Source of the DNA: Clostridiales bacterium | GTDB lineage: Bacteria; Bacillota; Clostridia; Peptostreptococcales; Anaerovoracaceae | Reading direction: 5' to 3' | Length of the DNA stretch: 64,000 bases | Assembly: GCA_012513435.1 (NCBI GenBank) | Contig: JAAZCE010000017.1 | Location: 30,631-94,630, forward strand | Part shown: in pieces, positions 17,019 to 25,600 of the stretch | Layout: the number at the start of each line of letters is the position of its first letter | Position numbering within the stretch: the stretch's first letter is position 1 | Notes under the pieces: model-generated | The model's input: the letters and a program-made list of their open reading frames with translations, nothing else | What the model was told of the DNA's origin: nothing | Database searches by the model: none | Program-made: the position numbers and the translations under genes

Positions 17019-17042
17019 CCGACGGGGCAGCTGTCCCGCCGG
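17019..17042 (+). other. GC-rich stem-loop between the carbamoylase gene and preT
   Basis: A near-perfect 24-base palindrome centred on CAGCTG (arms CCGACGGGG and TCCCGCCGG with one mismatch and one G-U pair). No T tract follows, so it is not an ordinary terminator. It lies about 20 bases before the preT ribosome site and could set differential expression or mRNA processing. Confidence 0.5.
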
Positions 17043-17077
17043 TTTACTATCTAAACGTACCGTAAGGAGGAATTAAA

Positions 17078-18337
17078 TTGAGTAAAGTAGTAAAAGCAAA
17101 GTACACTGCTGAAGCTGTAGCTGGTTTCACTCATAGAACAGCTATGGAAGAAGCGGCAAGATGTCTGCTGTGCCATGATGCACCATGCAGCCAAGGTTGC
17201 CCTGCTGGAACGGACCCTGCGAAATTTATAAGGTCCATAAGATTCAGAAATGTTAAGGGTGCCGCTGAAACTATCAGAGAAAACAACATCCTGGGCGGAA
17301 GCTGCGCAAGAGTATGTCCATATGACAAATTGTGCGAAGAAGCCTGCAGCCGATGCGGCATCGACAAGCCTATCGAAATTGGTAAACTCCAGAGATACGC
17401 AGTTGAACAGGAAAAAGTATTTAAGATGAAGACCTTAGAGGCTCCTGCTAAGAAAAAAGCAGCAGACATTGCTTGTGTTGGTGCAGGCCCTGCATCCTTG
17501 GCATGTGCCGCTGAACTGGCTAAGGCCGGCTATAAGGTAACAGTATTTGAGAAAGAAGCTAAGGCTGGCGGAGTTCTTACGTATGGAATAACTCCTAGTA
17601 GACTTCCACAGGCAGTAGTTGATCAGGATATTGCTCAGGTCAAGGGACTTGGCGTTAAGTTTGAATTTAACAAAGAGGTTAAGGCTGCAGATTTGGCCGA
17701 CTGCGATGCAGTATTCGTAGGAACAGGTCTTTGGGGAGCTAACCTTCCTAAGATAGAGGGAACAGACCTTGATGGTGTTTACTCGGCAGTAGACTTTTTG
17801 AAGAATGCAAGAATTAAGAAGGATGATTTTGATCCTGGCAGGAAGGTCTTGGTAGTAGGCGGCGGAGACGTTGCTGTAGACTGTGCAGTCACTGCAAAGC
17901 TTCTGGGTGCTGACGATGTTAAAATCGTTTACAGAAGAACACTGGAAGAAGCTCCTGGCAATATGACTGAATTTCACTATGCACTTTCCCTGGGTATTGG
18001 CATCACTACAGGAATGGCTCCTGCAGCCATTAAGGGAAGCAAGAAGGTAAGCGCAGTTGAGTTCTCAGGCTTTAGAGACAAGGAAGCCAAGCTGGAACTC
18101 AGTGCTGACACTATTGTATTCGCAACAGGTCAGACAGCTGAGGATATGACTGAGGTTGCCCCTGTTAAGGTAACAGAAAAGGGATATATCAAGGCGCCTA
18201 AGGGTAAAGCTGGTGCAAAATATTTCGCAGCAGGCGACATCGTAAACGGTGGCAAGACTGTAGTCGAAGCAGTAGCAGCTGGTAAAGAAGCTGCAGCGTC
18301 TATGATTGCATACCTTGAAAAGAAAGGAGTGAAGTAA
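17078..18337 (+). CDS. preT: NAD-dependent dihydropyrimidine dehydrogenase, subunit PreT
   Basis: 419 aa flavoprotein of the glutamate-synthase small-subunit type. The N-terminal third has two cysteine groups for [4Fe-4S] clusters (CLLCHDAPCSQGCP near residue 30; CARVCPYDKLCEEAC near residue 72); then an FAD Rossmann motif (GAGPASLACAAEL near residue 133) and an NAD(P) motif (VVGGGDVAVDCAV near residue 266), and a C-terminal FAD contact (FAAGDIVNGG). With PreA it reduces uracil and thymine to the dihydro forms using NADH. It begins with TTG, supported by AAGGAGG at 17062-17068. One base separates it from preA. Confidence 0.92.
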   Translation: MSKVVKAKYTAEAVAGFTHRTAMEEAARCLLCHDAPCSQGCPAGTDPAKFIRSIRFRNVKGAAETIRENNILGGSCARVCPYDKLCEEACSRCGIDKPIEIGKLQRYAVEQEKVFKMKTLEAPAKKKAADIACVGAGPASLACAAELAKAGYKVTVFEKEAKAGGVLTYGITPSRLPQAVVDQDIAQVKGLGVKFEFNKEVKAADLADCDAVFVGTGLWGANLPKIEGTDLDGVYSAVDFLKNARIKKDDFDPGRKVLVVGGGDVAVDCAVTAKLLGADDVKIVYRRTLEEAPGNMTEFHYALSLGIGITTGMAPAAIKGSKKVSAVEFSGFRDKEAKLELSADTIVFATGQTAEDMTEVAPVKVTEKGYIKAPKGKAGAKYFAAGDIVNGGKTVVEAVAAGKEAAASMIAYLEKKGVK

Positions 18338-18338
18338 A

Positions 18339-19628
18339 ATGACAGTTAAAAAAGATTTATCATTGAACTATTTAGGTGTTAAGTGTCAGAATCCGTTCTT
18401 CCTTTCGTCATCACCTGTAGGCAGCAATTATGAAATGGTTTCTAAGTGCTTCGAGACCGGTTGGGGCGGCGTTTTCTACAAGACAGTAGGTATCTTCGTA
18501 GCAGACGAATGTTCACCTAGATTTGACCAGACTAACAAGGAAGGTCTTCCTTGGTTAGGATTCAAAAACATGGAACAGATTTCAGACAAACCGACTGAAG
18601 TAAACTTTGAAAACATGTATAAGTTAAAGAGAGATTATCCTGACCACGTTATGGTAGCTTCCATTATGGGTTCAACAGAGGACGAATGGAAACAGCTTGC
18701 CAAGATGTGTGACGAATGTGGAGCAGACCTTATAGAAGGAAACTTCTCATGCCCACAGATGACTTCTCACGATATGGGTTCAGACGTAGGTACTAACAAT
18801 GATTTAGTAAGAAGCTACTCCAAGGCAGTAAGCTCCATTACGAAGATTCCATTCATCGCTAAGATGACACCTAACTGCAAGAACATGGAAGAGCATGCAA
18901 AGGCTGCCATAGAAGGCGGAGCTGCTGCTGTTTCAGCAATAAATACTATCAAATCCATCACTAACCTGGACTTTGAGAATATGACTGCTATGCCTGTAGT
19001 AAACGGGAAATCTTCTATTTCAGGTTATTCCGGAGCTGCAGTAAAGCCTATCGCTCTTAGATTCTGTGCTCAGGTTCTTCAGGATAAATCGATTCATGAA
19101 ATCGTTAAGAAGAACGGACATGACTATGGCTTCGGTCACGAAATGTCAGGTATCGGCGGAATCGAAACTTGGAGAGACTGTGCTGAATTCTTAGCATTAG
19201 GCTGCAGAAACATTCAGGTAACAACAGCTATCATGCAGTACGGATACAGAATTGTAGAAGATATGATTTCCGGTATGATGCACTTCATGGATGAAAGGGG
19301 ATACAACAGTCTCGATGAATTCATCGGATGTGCCCTTCCTAATATCATTCCTGCAGAAGAGCTCGACAGAGACTTCAAAATTCTGCCTGATTTCGACGAG
19401 AAAAAGTGCGTTGGATGTGGAAGATGCTACGTATCATGCTATGATGCTGCTCATCAGGCTATCGACTGGAATGAAAAGAAGAGAAAGCCTGAGCTTAACG
19501 ACAACTGTGTTGGATGTCACCTCTGCTTGAATGTATGTCCTGTACAGGGCTGCATAACTCCTGGAGAGATCAAGTGGAAGGAAGGCAGAAAGCCTACAGA
19601 AGTTATGTTGAAGAAAAACTACGAATAG
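18339..19628 (+). CDS. preA: NAD-dependent dihydropyrimidine dehydrogenase, subunit PreA
   Basis: 429 aa FMN barrel plus C-terminal two-[4Fe-4S] ferredoxin domain. The active-site region NFSCPQMTSHDMGSDVG near residue 134, AKMTPN near residue 168, the MPVVNGKSSISGYSG loop near residue 220 and SGIGGIETW near residue 271 closely follow E. coli PreA as I remember it. The ferredoxin motifs are CVGCGRCYVSCYD and CVGCHLCLNVCPV. PreA holds the pyrimidine site and PreT the NADH site. A terminator follows at 19661-19688. Confidence 0.94.
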   Translation: MTVKKDLSLNYLGVKCQNPFFLSSSPVGSNYEMVSKCFETGWGGVFYKTVGIFVADECSPRFDQTNKEGLPWLGFKNMEQISDKPTEVNFENMYKLKRDYPDHVMVASIMGSTEDEWKQLAKMCDECGADLIEGNFSCPQMTSHDMGSDVGTNNDLVRSYSKAVSSITKIPFIAKMTPNCKNMEEHAKAAIEGGAAAVSAINTIKSITNLDFENMTAMPVVNGKSSISGYSGAAVKPIALRFCAQVLQDKSIHEIVKKNGHDYGFGHEMSGIGGIETWRDCAEFLALGCRNIQVTTAIMQYGYRIVEDMISGMMHFMDERGYNSLDEFIGCALPNIIPAEELDRDFKILPDFDEKKCVGCGRCYVSCYDAAHQAIDWNEKKRKPELNDNCVGCHLCLNVCPVQGCITPGEIKWKEGRKPTEVMLKKNYE

Positions 19629-19660
19629 GTCACACTACACTTAGACTTATTATTCAAATA

Positions 19661-19688
19661 AAAAAACCGCATTTTTGCGGTTTTTTTA
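19661..19688 (+). terminator. Intrinsic terminator after preA
   Basis: Ten-bp stem AAAAAACCGC / GCGGTTTTTT around a six-base loop, followed by further T. It closes the carbamoylase-preT-preA unit. Confidence 0.9.
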
Positions 19689-19703
19689 TTTATCTGCTAT
19701 AAT
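19675..19703 (+). promoter_or_regulatory. Putative fluC promoter overlapping the preA terminator
   Basis: TATAAT (19698-19703) is preceded at 17 bases by TTGCGG (19675-19680), which forms part of the terminator stem. The -10 is perfect; the -35 matches four positions. No fluoride riboswitch can fit in the remaining 30 bases before the gene, and none was seen. Confidence 0.45.
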
Positions 19704-19733
19704 TACAGTATTCAAACTAGGGGAGGAAGCAAT

Positions 19734-20108
19734 ATGATTTTTAATTGTCTTGCCGTCGGAGCCGGCGGATTCATCGGTTCGATATTCAGATATCTCATTG
19801 GACTGATTCCATTGTTTCATAAGGGAGATTTTCCTTTTCACACGTTGATAATAAATGTAGTCGGAGCTGTGGTAATCGGCATGCTGGTCAAGGGGGCCGA
19901 AGGCAGCGAGGCCCTCAGCGAAACCACTATGCTGTTTTTGAAGATAGGCCTTTGTGGAGGCTTCACTACATTTTCCACATTTTCCCTTGAAGCCCTTGGC
20001 CTTTTGGAAAGCGGAAAAAGCGGGCTATTCGCCCTGTACATAGTAGCCAGCGTATGCCTTTGCATAGCAGGGGTATTTTGCGGCAAATGGATAATGGGAG
20101 TTAAGTAG
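19734..20108 (+). CDS. crcB: Fluoride ion channel/exporter
   Basis: 124 aa, four predicted membrane helices. It belongs to the Fluc/CrcB family of small dual-topology fluoride channels: GAGGFIGSIFRY at the N-terminus, the INVVGA helix near residue 39 with the conserved Asn, and the signature GGFTTFSTFSLE near residue 78 that lines the fluoride path. GGGAGG precedes the ATG. Many Gram-positive bacteria carry two adjacent fluC copies that form heterodimers; only one is present here, so a homodimer is likely. Confidence 0.93.
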   Translation: MIFNCLAVGAGGFIGSIFRYLIGLIPLFHKGDFPFHTLIINVVGAVVIGMLVKGAEGSEALSETTMLFLKIGLCGGFTTFSTFSLEALGLLESGKSGLFALYIVASVCLCIAGVFCGKWIMGVK

Positions 20109-20603
20109 ATGAAAAGGCAAACCTATGAAAGAATGACGGCAAGGATAAAGGCAAGCCCTTTTCTTTGCAATGCTGTGATTTGGACGGACAGGATAATAGC
20201 CAAGCTTTGCTATGTGGCTTATCCTCTGTTTTTGGTGAGCCTGCTCATAAGAAAAGAGCCCGAAGTTTTGCGAGCTCTTCTTGTTCCCTGTATTTCATTT
20301 GCAGCAGCAAGTCTGTTCCGATATTGGTACAATGCTCCCAGACCTTATCAGGTCTATGGAATAGAGCCTGTGATTTCTAAGGATACGGAGGGCAAGTCAT
20401 TCCCCAGCATGCACGTCTTTTCCATATGCGTAATTACTGTAACTGTGTTTTACTTTTATCCCATTCTCGGTGTATTCTTAGGCATTTTGGCGTTAGCCTT
20501 GTCTGGGACTCGCATCCTGGGAGGTGTTCACTATCCCATAGATGTAGCCGGCGGAGCCTCCTTCGGTTTTCTTAGCGGGATTATCGGCTTTTATATTATT
20601 TAA
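20109..20603 (+). CDS. PAP2-family membrane phosphatase
   Basis: 164 aa with several hydrophobic segments. The three phosphatase motifs are visible: R-x5-RP in RYWYNAPRP near residue 77, PSMH near residue 98 and the SGTR-x5-HYPIDV block near residue 136, which holds the catalytic His-Asp pair. Family members remove phosphate from lipid carriers (undecaprenyl diphosphate, phosphatidic acid, phosphatidylglycerol phosphate). The ATG follows the crcB stop without a gap, so the two genes share a transcript. The substrate is not resolved by the sequence. Confidence 0.88.
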   Translation: MKRQTYERMTARIKASPFLCNAVIWTDRIIAKLCYVAYPLFLVSLLIRKEPEVLRALLVPCISFAAASLFRYWYNAPRPYQVYGIEPVISKDTEGKSFPSMHVFSICVITVTVFYFYPILGVFLGILALALSGTRILGGVHYPIDVAGGASFGFLSGIIGFYII

Positions 20604-20677
20604 AACTGCCGTGCGGTTTCCCGGTCTGTAAATGTTCTTTGGGGGGGCGCAGAGTCTTCTCGTAAACATCATATCAA

Positions 20678-21595
20678 TTACCATTCCACTCTGTTTAAGG
20701 TGCCGCCCTTGAGCCAACTTTCTAAATTATCAGTAATACTGTCAATGACAGCTTGCCTCATCTCCACCGGGGACCAGGCTAAATGCGGCGTGATGATGCA
20801 GTTGTCTATTCCTATAAGAGGGTCGTGTTTTGATGGCGGTTCCTGAGCCAGAACGTCTAATGCAGCGCCTCCTATGAAGCCTGCCTTTATGGCATCGGCC
20901 AAGGCTCTTTCATCGACAAGGCCGCCTCGAGCTGTGTTGATAAGGAAGGCTCCCGGCTTCATGTTTACAAGGAATTCCGTGTTCACCATACCAGCGTTTT
21001 CTTTTGATAGAGGGCAGTGGAGAGATACGAAGTCCGACTTCATAGCGGCTATAGGGTCCTGACTGTAAACGTTGATGGTCATTCCTAAGGCCTTTGCTAT
21101 CTCGGCGACTTTTTTGCCTATGGCTCCGTAGCCTATTATGCCTAGGGACTTGCCTGTCAGTAGGACCAGAGGCTTCTGCCAGTAGCAGAAGTGCTTGCTC
21201 TCCGACCAGTTGCCTTCGTGAACTGATCTGTCGTGAAGGCCCACATGGTTAGCTAGCTCAAGAATCAGAGAGATGGTATGTTGGGCAACGGAGTCTGTAG
21301 CATATGCCGGAACATTGGTGACGGCAATGCCAAGGTCTGCGGCAGCCTGCACATCAATATCATCATAGCCTGTAGCAGTGGAGCCTATATACTTGAGCTG
21401 CGGGCTATGCTCCATTATCTCTCTTGTGATGCTGCATTTGCTGGTCATCAGTATTTCACATCCCATAAGTCGGGACAGTATTTTATCTTGTGGAGTAGCG
21501 TCGAATACGGTCAGCCTATTGGCTAATGCCTCCAGTCGCTTCCAGCTAAGATCGCCGGGATTGATAGTGTACCCATCCAAAATTACGATATTCAT
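20678..21595 (-). CDS. D-isomer-specific 2-hydroxyacid dehydrogenase
   Basis: 305 aa NAD(H) dehydrogenase, glycerate/hydroxypyruvate-reductase-like. The Rossmann motif GIIGYGAIGKKVAE is near residue 145, and the catalytic triad is seen as Arg in NTARGGLVDE, Glu in DVLAQEPPS and His in ITPHLAWSP. The frame opens further upstream, but CCGGAGGTG 7-13 bases before the ATG at 21595 fixes the start. It is convergent with the PAP2 gene and divergent from rdgB. It is distinct from serA at 25664-26791. The true substrate (hydroxypyruvate, glyoxylate or another 2-oxoacid) is not known. Confidence 0.87.
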   Translation of the reverse strand: MNIVILDGYTINPGDLSWKRLEALANRLTVFDATPQDKILSRLMGCEILMTSKCSITREIMEHSPQLKYIGSTATGYDDIDVQAAADLGIAVTNVPAYATDSVAQHTISLILELANHVGLHDRSVHEGNWSESKHFCYWQKPLVLLTGKSLGIIGYGAIGKKVAEIAKALGMTINVYSQDPIAAMKSDFVSLHCPLSKENAGMVNTEFLVNMKPGAFLINTARGGLVDERALADAIKAGFIGGAALDVLAQEPPSKHDPLIGIDNCIITPHLAWSPVEMRQAVIDSITDNLESWLKGGTLNRVEW

Positions 21596-21651
21596 AGTTA
21601 ACACCTCCGGTTTGTGCTGAATATACATAGATAATTCTACACTAATATACA

Positions 21652-21680
21652 TAGAAAGTCTAGTAATTGTGTGGTATAAT
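21652..21680 (+). promoter_or_regulatory. rdgB promoter giving a near-leaderless mRNA
   Basis: TAGAAA (21652-21657), 17-base spacer, perfect TATAAT (21675-21680). The -10 ends only 7 bases before ATG 21688, so the expected transcription start is at or one base before the start codon. Confidence 0.55.
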
Positions 21681-21687
21681 AAGGACC

Positions 21688-22293
21688 ATGAAAAGTGTAA
21701 TTATTGCGGCTACGCAGAATAAAAATAAGATAAGGGAAATCGAAGCCATCACCTCACAGTTTGGAATGTCAATAATTTCAAGAGATGAGGCAGGCATTGC
21801 CAAGGTCGAGATTGAAGAGGATGGGGAGACCTTTGAAGAAAACTCCTGCAAGAAGGCTTACGAGATAATGAAGATGTGCGGCAAGACGACTATAGCCGAT
21901 GATTCTGGTTTGGAAGTGGATTGTTTGGACGGTGCACCGGGAGTCTATTCCGCAAGATTTGCAGGTTGCGACGGTGATGATGAGGCCAACAACCGTAAGC
22001 TCATAGGACTTATTAAGGATGTGCCCTATGAGGAGCGTACAGGAAGGTTTGTTTCCGTAATAACCATGGTTTTTCCCGATGGCGAAACTATAAGCGTTCG
22101 CGGCGAGGTGGAGGGCCATATTGTCTTGGAAAGGAAGGGCAGCAACGGGTTCGGATATGACCCGCTTTTTGTTCCTCTGGGATATGATAAAACCTTTGGA
22201 GAGCTTGAGGCTGAAGTGAAGAATAAAATCAGTCACAGGGCTAACGCTCTGGAAATATTGAAGAAAAGGCTTCAGCAGAGAGAGGAGCTTTAA
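21688..22293 (+). CDS. rdgB: XTP/dITP diphosphatase (RdgB/HAM1 family)
   Basis: 201 aa house-cleaning pyrophosphatase that hydrolyses dITP, XTP and ITP to keep deaminated purines out of nucleic acids. The N-terminal ATQNKNKIREIE phosphate-binding motif, ENSCKKA near residue 57, the ADDSGLEVDCLDGAPGVYSAR block near residue 72 (given here in part) and FGYDPLF near residue 155 are family signatures. ATG 21688 gives the family N-terminus; the upstream in-frame TTG does not. An AAGGA lies only two bases before the ATG, so a normal ribosome site is lacking, in line with leaderless translation. Confidence 0.95.
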   Translation: MKSVIIAATQNKNKIREIEAITSQFGMSIISRDEAGIAKVEIEEDGETFEENSCKKAYEIMKMCGKTTIADDSGLEVDCLDGAPGVYSARFAGCDGDDEANNRKLIGLIKDVPYEERTGRFVSVITMVFPDGETISVRGEVEGHIVLERKGSNGFGYDPLFVPLGYDKTFGELEAEVKNKISHRANALEILKKRLQQREEL

Positions 22294-23169
22294 GTGGGAA
22301 AGATAAAAACTCGCATCTGGAAAATGGTGATACTGGGATTCAAACAGTTTCAGGACCCGTATTACCAAGGTTTTGCAGCTCAAATATCCTTTTATTTGAT
22401 GCTGTCTATAGTTCCCATATTTCTTTTGATAACTCAGATATTAGGTGTATTCGATATTTCCGCTGAAAGCATAATCAGAATGGTGGAAGGCTACACAGGC
22501 AATCAGGTTTCAAAGCTGGTTCATAATCTGTTTGAATTCTCGTCAGTGGGCTTTGGTAACATCGTTTTCGTCATTATAGCTCTCTGGGCTGGATCCAGAG
22601 CGTCCTTTGCCATAATGCGCATCACCAATTATACAATGACAGAGGGGCAGAGCACAGGAAAAAATTATTTCATAGAACGCTTTCGTTCACTGTGGACAAT
22701 AGTGCTTACCATTCTCACAATCGTATTTTCTCTGATAATACTGGCATATGGTAAACTTCTTCTGGAGACATTCATAGATATCTTTGACCTTAATGATGGG
22801 ACCAAGTATGTGGACAGCATATGGATGTGGCTCAGGTGGGTCCTCGGTTTCGTTCTGTATTTTCTCATGGTGAGCTACAACTACTATATACTCCCAACGG
22901 AAAGAGTGAAGTTCAAAAAAGTGCTACCGGGGAGTATCTTTGCTTCGGCAGGGATGTTGATAGTAACAGCTATATATTCTCATTATGCTACTTCACTAGC
23001 AAATTATGACTTGCTTTACGGAGCGTTGTCATCGGTAGTAGCAATAATGTTCTGGTTTTTTTTCCTAGCTTGGGTTTTGTGTCTAGGGGTATTGTGCAAT
23101 AAGGTATGGGATGAAACCAGTGATTACAGAGGTGAAGGGGGTCCGTGGAGCGGATATGACGACGAATAG
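22294..23169 (+). CDS. YihY/BrkB-family inner membrane protein
   Basis: 291 aa with about six predicted membrane helices. The N-terminus has the family pattern YYQGFAAQISFYLMLSIVPIF (first residues near 21), and LWAGSRA near residue 97 and the SYNYYILP motif near residue 195 are typical. The start is GTG directly after the rdgB stop, with GAGGAG at 22279-22284 inside rdgB as ribosome site. The family was once named ribonuclease BN, which is incorrect; transport roles are proposed but not settled. Residues at the end overlap the start of feoAB. Confidence 0.88.
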   Translation: MGKIKTRIWKMVILGFKQFQDPYYQGFAAQISFYLMLSIVPIFLLITQILGVFDISAESIIRMVEGYTGNQVSKLVHNLFEFSSVGFGNIVFVIIALWAGSRASFAIMRITNYTMTEGQSTGKNYFIERFRSLWTIVLTILTIVFSLIILAYGKLLLETFIDIFDLNDGTKYVDSIWMWLRWVLGFVLYFLMVSYNYYILPTERVKFKKVLPGSIFASAGMLIVTAIYSHYATSLANYDLLYGALSSVVAIMFWFFFLAWVLCLGVLCNKVWDETSDYRGEGGPWSGYDDE

Positions 23170-25540
23170 TACAGCTTTAGATATGACGAAGAAATTGACT
23201 TTAGATAAGCTTCCGATAGGAAAAACAGCTACAGTTGTAGAACTTGGCGGAGAAGGCGCTCTCAGACAGCACTTTCTCGATATGGGATTAATTCCCGAGG
23301 CAGAAGTGACAATGGTTAAATACGCACCTATGGGAGATCCTGTAGAACTTCGCCTTCATGGTTATGAATTAACGTTAAGACTTGCTGACGCCAGAAAGAT
23401 AATCATTGATGACGTAGAGGATAAGATAGTGCAGGATGAGGACAAGAATAGAAGAGAATCTGCATTCCACCCGGGACTTGGTGAAGGCGGGAAGTATCAT
23501 GTGAAGGCTGACGAAAATTCTTTACCTGAAGGGGAGATACTGACCTTTGCACTTGCCGGAAACCAAAATTGCGGGAAGACTACACTTTTCAATCAGCTTA
23601 CGGGAGCGAACCAACATGTTGGGAATTTCCCGGGCGTTACGGTAGACAGAAAGGATGGCGTAATCAAGGGTTATCCCAACACATCTGTGACGGATCTTCC
23701 AGGGATATATTCAATGTCTCCTTATACCAGTGAAGAAATCGTTACACGTCAATTCGTTCTGGAAAGCAAGCCTAAGGGAATAATCAACATTGTTGATGCA
23801 ACTAACGTGGAGAGAAACCTTTATTTGACTATGCAGCTTATGGAGCTTAACGTGCCTATGGTTCTGGCTCTCAACATGATGGATGAGATCAGAGAGAACG
23901 GCGGAGCCATACATGTAAACGAGATGGAGGAAATGTTGGGCATTCCGGTGGTTCCTATTTCTGCTTCTAAAAATGAGGGCATCAATGAGCTTGTGGACCA
24001 TGCCATTCACGTTGCCAAATATCAGGAGCGGCCCGGTCGCATGGATTTCTGTGAAGCTTCAGGCAAGGAGGGAGCCGTACACAGATGCCTTCATGCCATA
24101 ATGCACTTGATAGAAGATCATGCGGCACGCAAGGGCATACCTGTCAGATTCGCAGCGTGTAAACTGGCTGAGGGCGATGATATAATACTTGAGACCCTCG
24201 GACTAAGCCAAAATGAAAAGGAAATGCTCGAACATATTATTTTGCAGATGGAGGAGGAAAGAGGCCTGGATAAAGCGGCGGCTATTGCCGATATGCGATT
24301 CAGCTTCATAGATAGAGTCTGCAGGGCCACTGTCGTAAAGCCTCGGGAAAGCAAGGAGCATATACGAAGCAGAAGGCTAGACAAATTTCTTACAGGGAAA
24401 TACACTGCTATACCTGCCTTTATCGCTATTATGGGTATCGTATTTTGGCTCACCTTCAATGTTATAGGTTCTATTTTATCGAAGTGGCTGGATATGGGAA
24501 TAAGTGGGCTGACTGAAATAGTGGACAGAGCAATGTTGGCAGGCAATGTCAACGATGTGATACATTCCCTTGTAATAGACGGGGTGTTTAACGGTGTGGG
24601 AAGTGTTCTCAGCTTTTTACCTATTATAGTTACTCTGTTCTTTTTCCTGTCCTTGCTGGAGGACAGCGGATATATGGCTCGCGTGGCATTCGTCATGGAC
24701 AAGCTGCTTCGTAAGATAGGCTTGTCGGGAAGAAGCATCGTGCCTATGCTCATAGGCTTCGGATGTACTGTTCCGGGTATTATGGCAAGCAGAACCTTGC
24801 CTTCGGAGAGAGACAGGAAGATGACTATAATGCTGACACCTTTTATGAGCTGTTCTGCTAAGCTTCCTATATATGCTTTTTTTACGGCTGCATTCTTTCC
24901 AGGCCAGGGCGCTCTTATTATGATAGGCTTGTACTTTCTGGGAATAGTCATAGGTATACTTATGGCGCTGCTTCTCAAGAAGACTACCTTTAGAGGTGAG
25001 CCGGTGCCATTTGTTATGGAACTTCCTAACTACCGAATGCCGGGAGTCAGGAATGTAGGACAGCTTCTCTGGGAAAAGGCCAAGGACTTTCTTCAGAGGG
25101 CCTTTACCGTTATATTTATTGCGACTATAGTGATTTGGCTGCTCCAGACCTTTGATGTACATATGAACGTTGTTACGGATTCACAGAACAGTATGTTGGC
25201 TGCCGTATCGGGAGTGGTAGCTCCTGTATTCGCACCTCTCGGCTTCGGAGACTGGAGAATATCGACGGCCCTCATTACAGGATTCATGGCAAAGGAGAGC
25301 GTGGTTTCGACTATATCTGTGTTGTTTGGTTCCGAGGCTGCGGTAAGCGCTGTGCTCACACCTCTTGCGGCTCTTTCCCTGCTGGTGTTTTGCCTGCTCT
25401 ATACGCCGTGCGTTGCAGCTGTTGCTTCCATTAGGCGTGAGCTGGGCGGCAAGTGGGCACTTACAATAGTTGTTCTCCAATGTGTTGTAGCATGGGTGGT
25501 GGCATTTATAGTCACATTGATTGGAATGGCGATAGTGTAA
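23156..25540 (+). CDS. feoB: Ferrous iron transporter, FeoA-FeoB fusion
   Basis: 794 aa. Residues about 13-85 form a FeoA-like SH3 domain (LDKLPIGKTATVVEL, LRQHFLDMGLIP). After a linker follows the FeoB GTPase domain from about residue 130: G1 GNQNCGKTT, G2/VGNFPGVTV, G3 DLPGIYS and G4 NMMD. The C-terminal half is the membrane part, with two gate motifs (GFGCTVPGIMASRTLPSERD and the PFMSCSAKLP segment, a conserved Cys in each) and LLYTPCVAAVASIRRE. It imports Fe2+. ATG 23156, overlapping the YihY gene by 14 bases, follows GTGGAG; ATG 23183 is a possible alternative start. Confidence 0.94.
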   Translation: MTTNSTALDMTKKLTLDKLPIGKTATVVELGGEGALRQHFLDMGLIPEAEVTMVKYAPMGDPVELRLHGYELTLRLADARKIIIDDVEDKIVQDEDKNRRESAFHPGLGEGGKYHVKADENSLPEGEILTFALAGNQNCGKTTLFNQLTGANQHVGNFPGVTVDRKDGVIKGYPNTSVTDLPGIYSMSPYTSEEIVTRQFVLESKPKGIINIVDATNVERNLYLTMQLMELNVPMVLALNMMDEIRENGGAIHVNEMEEMLGIPVVPISASKNEGINELVDHAIHVAKYQERPGRMDFCEASGKEGAVHRCLHAIMHLIEDHAARKGIPVRFAACKLAEGDDIILETLGLSQNEKEMLEHIILQMEEERGLDKAAAIADMRFSFIDRVCRATVVKPRESKEHIRSRRLDKFLTGKYTAIPAFIAIMGIVFWLTFNVIGSILSKWLDMGISGLTEIVDRAMLAGNVNDVIHSLVIDGVFNGVGSVLSFLPIIVTLFFFLSLLEDSGYMARVAFVMDKLLRKIGLSGRSIVPMLIGFGCTVPGIMASRTLPSERDRKMTIMLTPFMSCSAKLPIYAFFTAAFFPGQGALIMIGLYFLGIVIGILMALLLKKTTFRGEPVPFVMELPNYRMPGVRNVGQLLWEKAKDFLQRAFTVIFIATIVIWLLQTFDVHMNVVTDSQNSMLAAVSGVVAPVFAPLGFGDWRISTALITGFMAKESVVSTISVLFGSEAAVSAVLTPLAALSLLVFCLLYTPCVAAVASIRRELGGKWALTIVVLQCVVAWVVAFIVTLIGMAIV

Positions 25541-25600
25541 TTCACTGTGAAAAAGATAGCCATATAATAAAAGTGTGGCTTGCTAAAACAAAACAAGAAA

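Noticed and set aside
16842..17054. Small + strand frame across the end of the carbamoylase gene
   Set aside because: Mostly out-of-frame with a real gene; no ribosome site, and composition unlike a protein.
17435..17977. 180-codon minus-strand frame inside preT
   Set aside because: Antisense to the FAD and NAD domains of PreT; no ribosome site and no domain.
24118..24978. Long open frame on the minus strand inside feoAB (286 codons)
   Set aside because: It lies wholly antisense to clear FeoB motifs, has low-complexity Ser/Ile/Pro-rich translation and no ribosome site.
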